The notes below the pieces were generated by a model. That model was not told the origin of the DNA. It did no database searches and saw only the letters and a program-made list of their open reading frames with translations. From contig JAEUMX010000263.1 in NCBI GenBank assembly GCA_016791285.1, positions 1 to 9,195 on the forward strand: a stretch of 9,195 bases of DNA, in the 5' to 3' direction. How positions within the stretch are numbered: position 1 is the first letter of the stretch; every line of letters starts with the position of its first letter. The position numbers were made by a program, and so were the translations under genes. The DNA comes from Burkholderiales bacterium. Lineage in GTDB: Bacteria; Pseudomonadota; Gammaproteobacteria; Burkholderiales; JAEUMW01. Shown piece by piece: positions 7,091 through 9,195 of this stretch.

Positions 7091-8581
7091 TCAGCCCTCC
7101 TGCCAGCAGCCGTCGCGAATTGCAAGGCGCCGTGGGGCAAACCATCGGGGTCTGGGCAATGGTTCGTTTGGCCCAACGCCCGCGTAGTGATGACAGACCG
7201 CGCAATCGGGATGGATCATCTCGGGGAAGTTGTCTCGGTCGTAGCGCATGAATTTGCCCGAGCGCCAGCTTTCAGTGATGGCGACCGCGGTAGCTCGCCA
7301 ATGGCACATGTAGTTCAGCATCTCGGTGATCAGTAACCCGCTTGCGCGCAGATTTAGCGGGTAGACCGAGGGCGCGTCGATTTCGGCGTGGTCAGTCACG
7401 TAGCCCGCATTGCGCCGCGCCTGGGCAGTGGCCTCGTCAAGAAACGCCTCCAGGGTTCGACCGCGGTCGAAAAGGGCCAGCTGCGTGCATTCCAGGCACG
7501 GCGTCTGCCCCGGCAGGACCGCAAAGAATCGCGTGCAGAAGTCACAGCCGCTGTCGGACGTGTCGACGGCCACCCCGGCGTCGAAGTACGGAAGCATGTA
7601 CTGGGCGGCAGTGCGATTGAGGAAGTACCGTGCCTCGTCGTTGTCGAGTCCGGCGACAAGCACGCTCGCCTGACCGAACAGAGGCTCCGTCTCGCGTGCG
7701 AACAGAGATTGGTCGAAGCTGCGCACACGCAGTTCCGGGAACATCCGACGCAGGCGCGCCGCCAAGCGCCTTGATTTCGAAGCCCCGACGTCGACTGGTC
7801 TGCCGCCCTGCCATCGGTTCAGGTTCGAAAGCGATACTCGGTCGTCGTCGACGAGATCAATCGCTCCGACGCCTACCCGTGCCAACGCTTCGGCTAGGAT
7901 GCTGCCCAAACCACCGCAGCCCGCCAGCAGCACCCGCATGCTCGCCAACGCCGCCTGAGCGGGCAGGGGGACGAAATCCGTATGGCGCGCGAACCTCGGA
8001 TCCCGCGAGATCGTAGGAGACTCGCGCCCGATCGCCACGCACCGCCACTCTGTGCCCAGTTCATGAACGTGATCGAAGCGCCTAAAGGGATTGCGGCGAC
8101 CCCCGTCCACCACTCGGGCATCCAGGCCGTCGCGCGCCAGAACCAGCGACGCGTTGTGGATCCGTCGATTTGGTCCAATGTGTGGGTTGCTCGCCAGCAT
8201 CGGCTCGAAGCGCTGGCGCAGGTAGCGGTCGAAGTTGAGGTCGTCGCGGTCATCGATGGAGGAGAACTCGGTGCGCTCATCGAACCAGTGATCGTGGCAG
8301 TTCACCAGACAGTTCCAGTCGGTGGCAGCAAACTGTACCAGCAGGCCGTTGAGCACTTCAGGCGCAAGCCGCACGTTGCCGCCGGACTGGCGTTCGTAGC
8401 AGTCGTCGCCCATCAGGAAGACCGGCGCGTTGTGCGGCACCAGCACAGTGAGACCGGCCGCAGTCGGCACTGCGGTGGCCCACAGGTAGCTCAGGGCCTC
8501 GCGCTGCTTGCCCGGCGCCAAGTGGAAGGCGCGTAGTCGAGCCAGCACGCCGGCGTCGATCTTCAGCACCGCCTTATTCAT
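7091..8581 (-). CDS. JAB/JAMM peptidase fused to E1/ThiF-like ubiquitin-activating enzyme
   Basis: 496 residues from the ATG at 8581, which overlaps the E2 stop (ATGA) and has GAGGGA upstream; a longer frame from 8698 would run deep into the E2 gene. Residues about 1-150 form a JAB/JAMM-like metalloprotease: E28, H96-D-H98, S107 and D110 supply the Glu, HxH and SxxD metal-site pattern, with one extra residue between HxH and Ser compared with the common spacing. Residues about 205-465 are an E1/ThiF/MoeB adenylation domain: GCGGLG at 221-226 (nucleotide loop), D247, SNLNRW at 252-257, K269, and GLDN at 311-314. CLEC (362-365) and CAVC (460-463) are the usual structural zinc cysteines. The enzyme would trim the ubiquitin-like tail and then adenylate its glycine end. 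At the usual MoeB catalytic-Cys position I see no cysteine (segment DAPSVYPLN, 402-410); C346 or C349 are alternatives. Confidence 0.88.
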   Translation of the reverse strand: MNKAVLKIDAGVLARLRAFHLAPGKQREALSYLWATAVPTAAGLTVLVPHNAPVFLMGDDCYERQSGGNVRLAPEVLNGLLVQFAATDWNCLVNCHDHWFDERTEFSSIDDRDDLNFDRYLRQRFEPMLASNPHIGPNRRIHNASLVLARDGLDARVVDGGRRNPFRRFDHVHELGTEWRCVAIGRESPTISRDPRFARHTDFVPLPAQAALASMRVLLAGCGGLGSILAEALARVGVGAIDLVDDDRVSLSNLNRWQGGRPVDVGASKSRRLAARLRRMFPELRVRSFDQSLFARETEPLFGQASVLVAGLDNDEARYFLNRTAAQYMLPYFDAGVAVDTSDSGCDFCTRFFAVLPGQTPCLECTQLALFDRGRTLEAFLDEATAQARRNAGYVTDHAEIDAPSVYPLNLRASGLLITEMLNYMCHWRATAVAITESWRSGKFMRYDRDNFPEMIHPDCAVCHHYAGVGPNEPLPRPRWFAPRRLAIRDGCWQEG

Positions 8582-9063
8582 TGATCGCTTCCCTCGGCAA
8601 GCTTGAAGAAGAAATCGCTCAGAAACTTGGCGATGTTGTCCCCGCGTTTCGGCGCGTGCGGCACATGTCGCCATTGGTTGTTGGCGTAGTGGTGGCAAAT
8701 CCAGGTATAGCGCGGAATGGACGGCGCGTCGTGGAATGCCCGGTCGCGGAAGGCGTTGAATACCGCCTCGATCTGCTCGATGACCCGTCCGTTGGATCGG
8801 TTCAGGCAGTAAACCCCGATCGGCGGAACCGCAGGATAGTGTTCCACCACGAGCAGCAGGTCGATATAGTCAGGGCGGAAGCGATCGGGCAGTGGGAAGC
8901 CCTTGATCACGATGTACTCGCCGGTGTCGCCCAGCGCGGCGATGCGGCGCTCCCCGGTCGCTGGCGGCTCGAAGCGGTCGAGGAAGGCCTGGACGTTGGC
9001 AACCTCCCAGTTCAGCGCCACGAGTGTGCGCTGCGATATGACCGGCCGGGCGATAGTCATCAT
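8578..9063 (-). CDS. E2/UBC-fold ubiquitin-conjugating-like protein
   Basis: 161 residues. The central part follows an E2 layout: strands up to DLLLVVEHYPAVPP (68-81), where YPxxPP is the conserved E2 turn, another strand, a helix (about 94-107), then WICHHYANNQW at 121-131 and a C-terminal helix (NIAKFLSDFFFKL). C123 followed by Trp exactly eight residues later mirrors the catalytic-site spacing of canonical E2 enzymes, making C123 the candidate that accepts the modifier from E1. The usual HPN motif is missing, placing it among divergent prokaryotic E2 families. The stop overlaps the start of the JAB-E1 gene, the normal partner of such proteins, and AGGAGA precedes the doubled ATG; the second ATG (9060) is equally possible. 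Length is near the usual 150-residue E2 core. Confidence 0.75.
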   Translation of the reverse strand: MMTIARPVISQRTLVALNWEVANVQAFLDRFEPPATGERRIAALGDTGEYIVIKGFPLPDRFRPDYIDLLLVVEHYPAVPPIGVYCLNRSNGRVIEQIEAVFNAFRDRAFHDAPSIPRYTWICHHYANNQWRHVPHAPKRGDNIAKFLSDFFFKLAEGSDQ

Positions 9064-9195
9064 AGGTCTCCTGGCTGAGGGTTATCGGGGTGGCGCTGGA
9101 GCGGCTGGTCGCTGTTGATGACCTGCAAGCGGCCGCGCGGACGATGGCGCAGGATTGCCGCACGGGTCGCATCGGCCTCCGCGCCGGTGGCCTCG
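9060..9195 (-). CDS. 3' end of an unidentified gene upstream of the E2 gene (partial)
   Basis: The frame beginning at 9194 is open from the window edge and encodes 44 residues, starting EATGAEADATRAAILRH and containing GRLQVINSDQP, ending at a TGA (9062-9060) that overlaps the E2 start codon in an ATGA arrangement. The other two frames are less protein-like or stop earlier. This shows that the operon begins outside the window. In related bacterial conjugation operons the gene in this position is often a modifier, a target or an effector, but nothing in these 44 residues decides it. Confidence 0.6.
   Translation of the reverse strand, partial: EATGAEADATRAAILRHRPRGRLQVINSDQPLQRHPDNPQPGDL

Noticed and set aside
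7982..8536. 184-residue plus-strand frame opposite the JAB domain
   Set aside because: It is antisense to the conserved JAMM and E1 residues and has no motif of its own.
8582..8698. Longer start for the JAB-E1 gene
   Set aside because: It would overlap the E2 coding region by about 120 bases; the ATGA overlap and GAGGGA site favour the start at 8581.
1..9195. CBASS or a CRISPR-associated locus
   Set aside because: No CD-NTase cyclase, no repeat-spacer array and no Cas motifs are visible; the E1, E2 and JAB genes alone are not enough to call CBASS.

Overview
GC-rich (about 60% by eye) bacterial DNA, most likely from a proteobacterium and from an accessory or mobile region. Almost every supportable gene lies on the minus strand in one direction, and several are joined by start/stop overlaps (ATGA, TGATG) or a 1-base gap (TGAGATG), so they read as an operon that enters from the right edge and runs leftward. 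I cannot name the species.

In transcription order (right to left): the 3' end of an unidentified gene (9195-9060); an E2-like ubiquitin-conjugating-fold protein (9063-8578); a JAB/JAMM peptidase fused to an E1/ThiF-like adenylating enzyme (8581-7091); a poorly resolved 260-base stretch with a possible damaged small gene (7015-6818); a 74-residue ubiquitin-like protein with Gly-Gly plus an 8-residue tail (6830-6606); a doubtful small ORF (6612-6280); a three-helix membrane protein (6280-5894); a Sec-exported NucA/NucB-type nuclease (5892-5287); a doubtful 34-residue ORF with a CxxC knuckle (5196-5092); a large soluble VirD4/TraG/HerA-like ATPase (5095-2465); and a PcfJ-like protein (2302-446). 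At the far left, a plus-strand reading-frame tail (3-95) ends convergently, followed by about 350 bases with no convincing gene.

The right half contains a complete-looking bacterial ubiquitin-like conjugation set: modifier, processing peptidase, E1 and E2. The left half contains a DNA-translocase-like motor, a PcfJ-like protein and an exported DNase with a membrane partner. The shared strand and tight junctions suggest one module in which protein modification may control or label a nucleic-acid-handling or transfer/defence apparatus. The individual family calls are supported by motifs visible in the translations; the joint function is inference. No RNA genes, CRISPR array or intact insertion sequence were seen.
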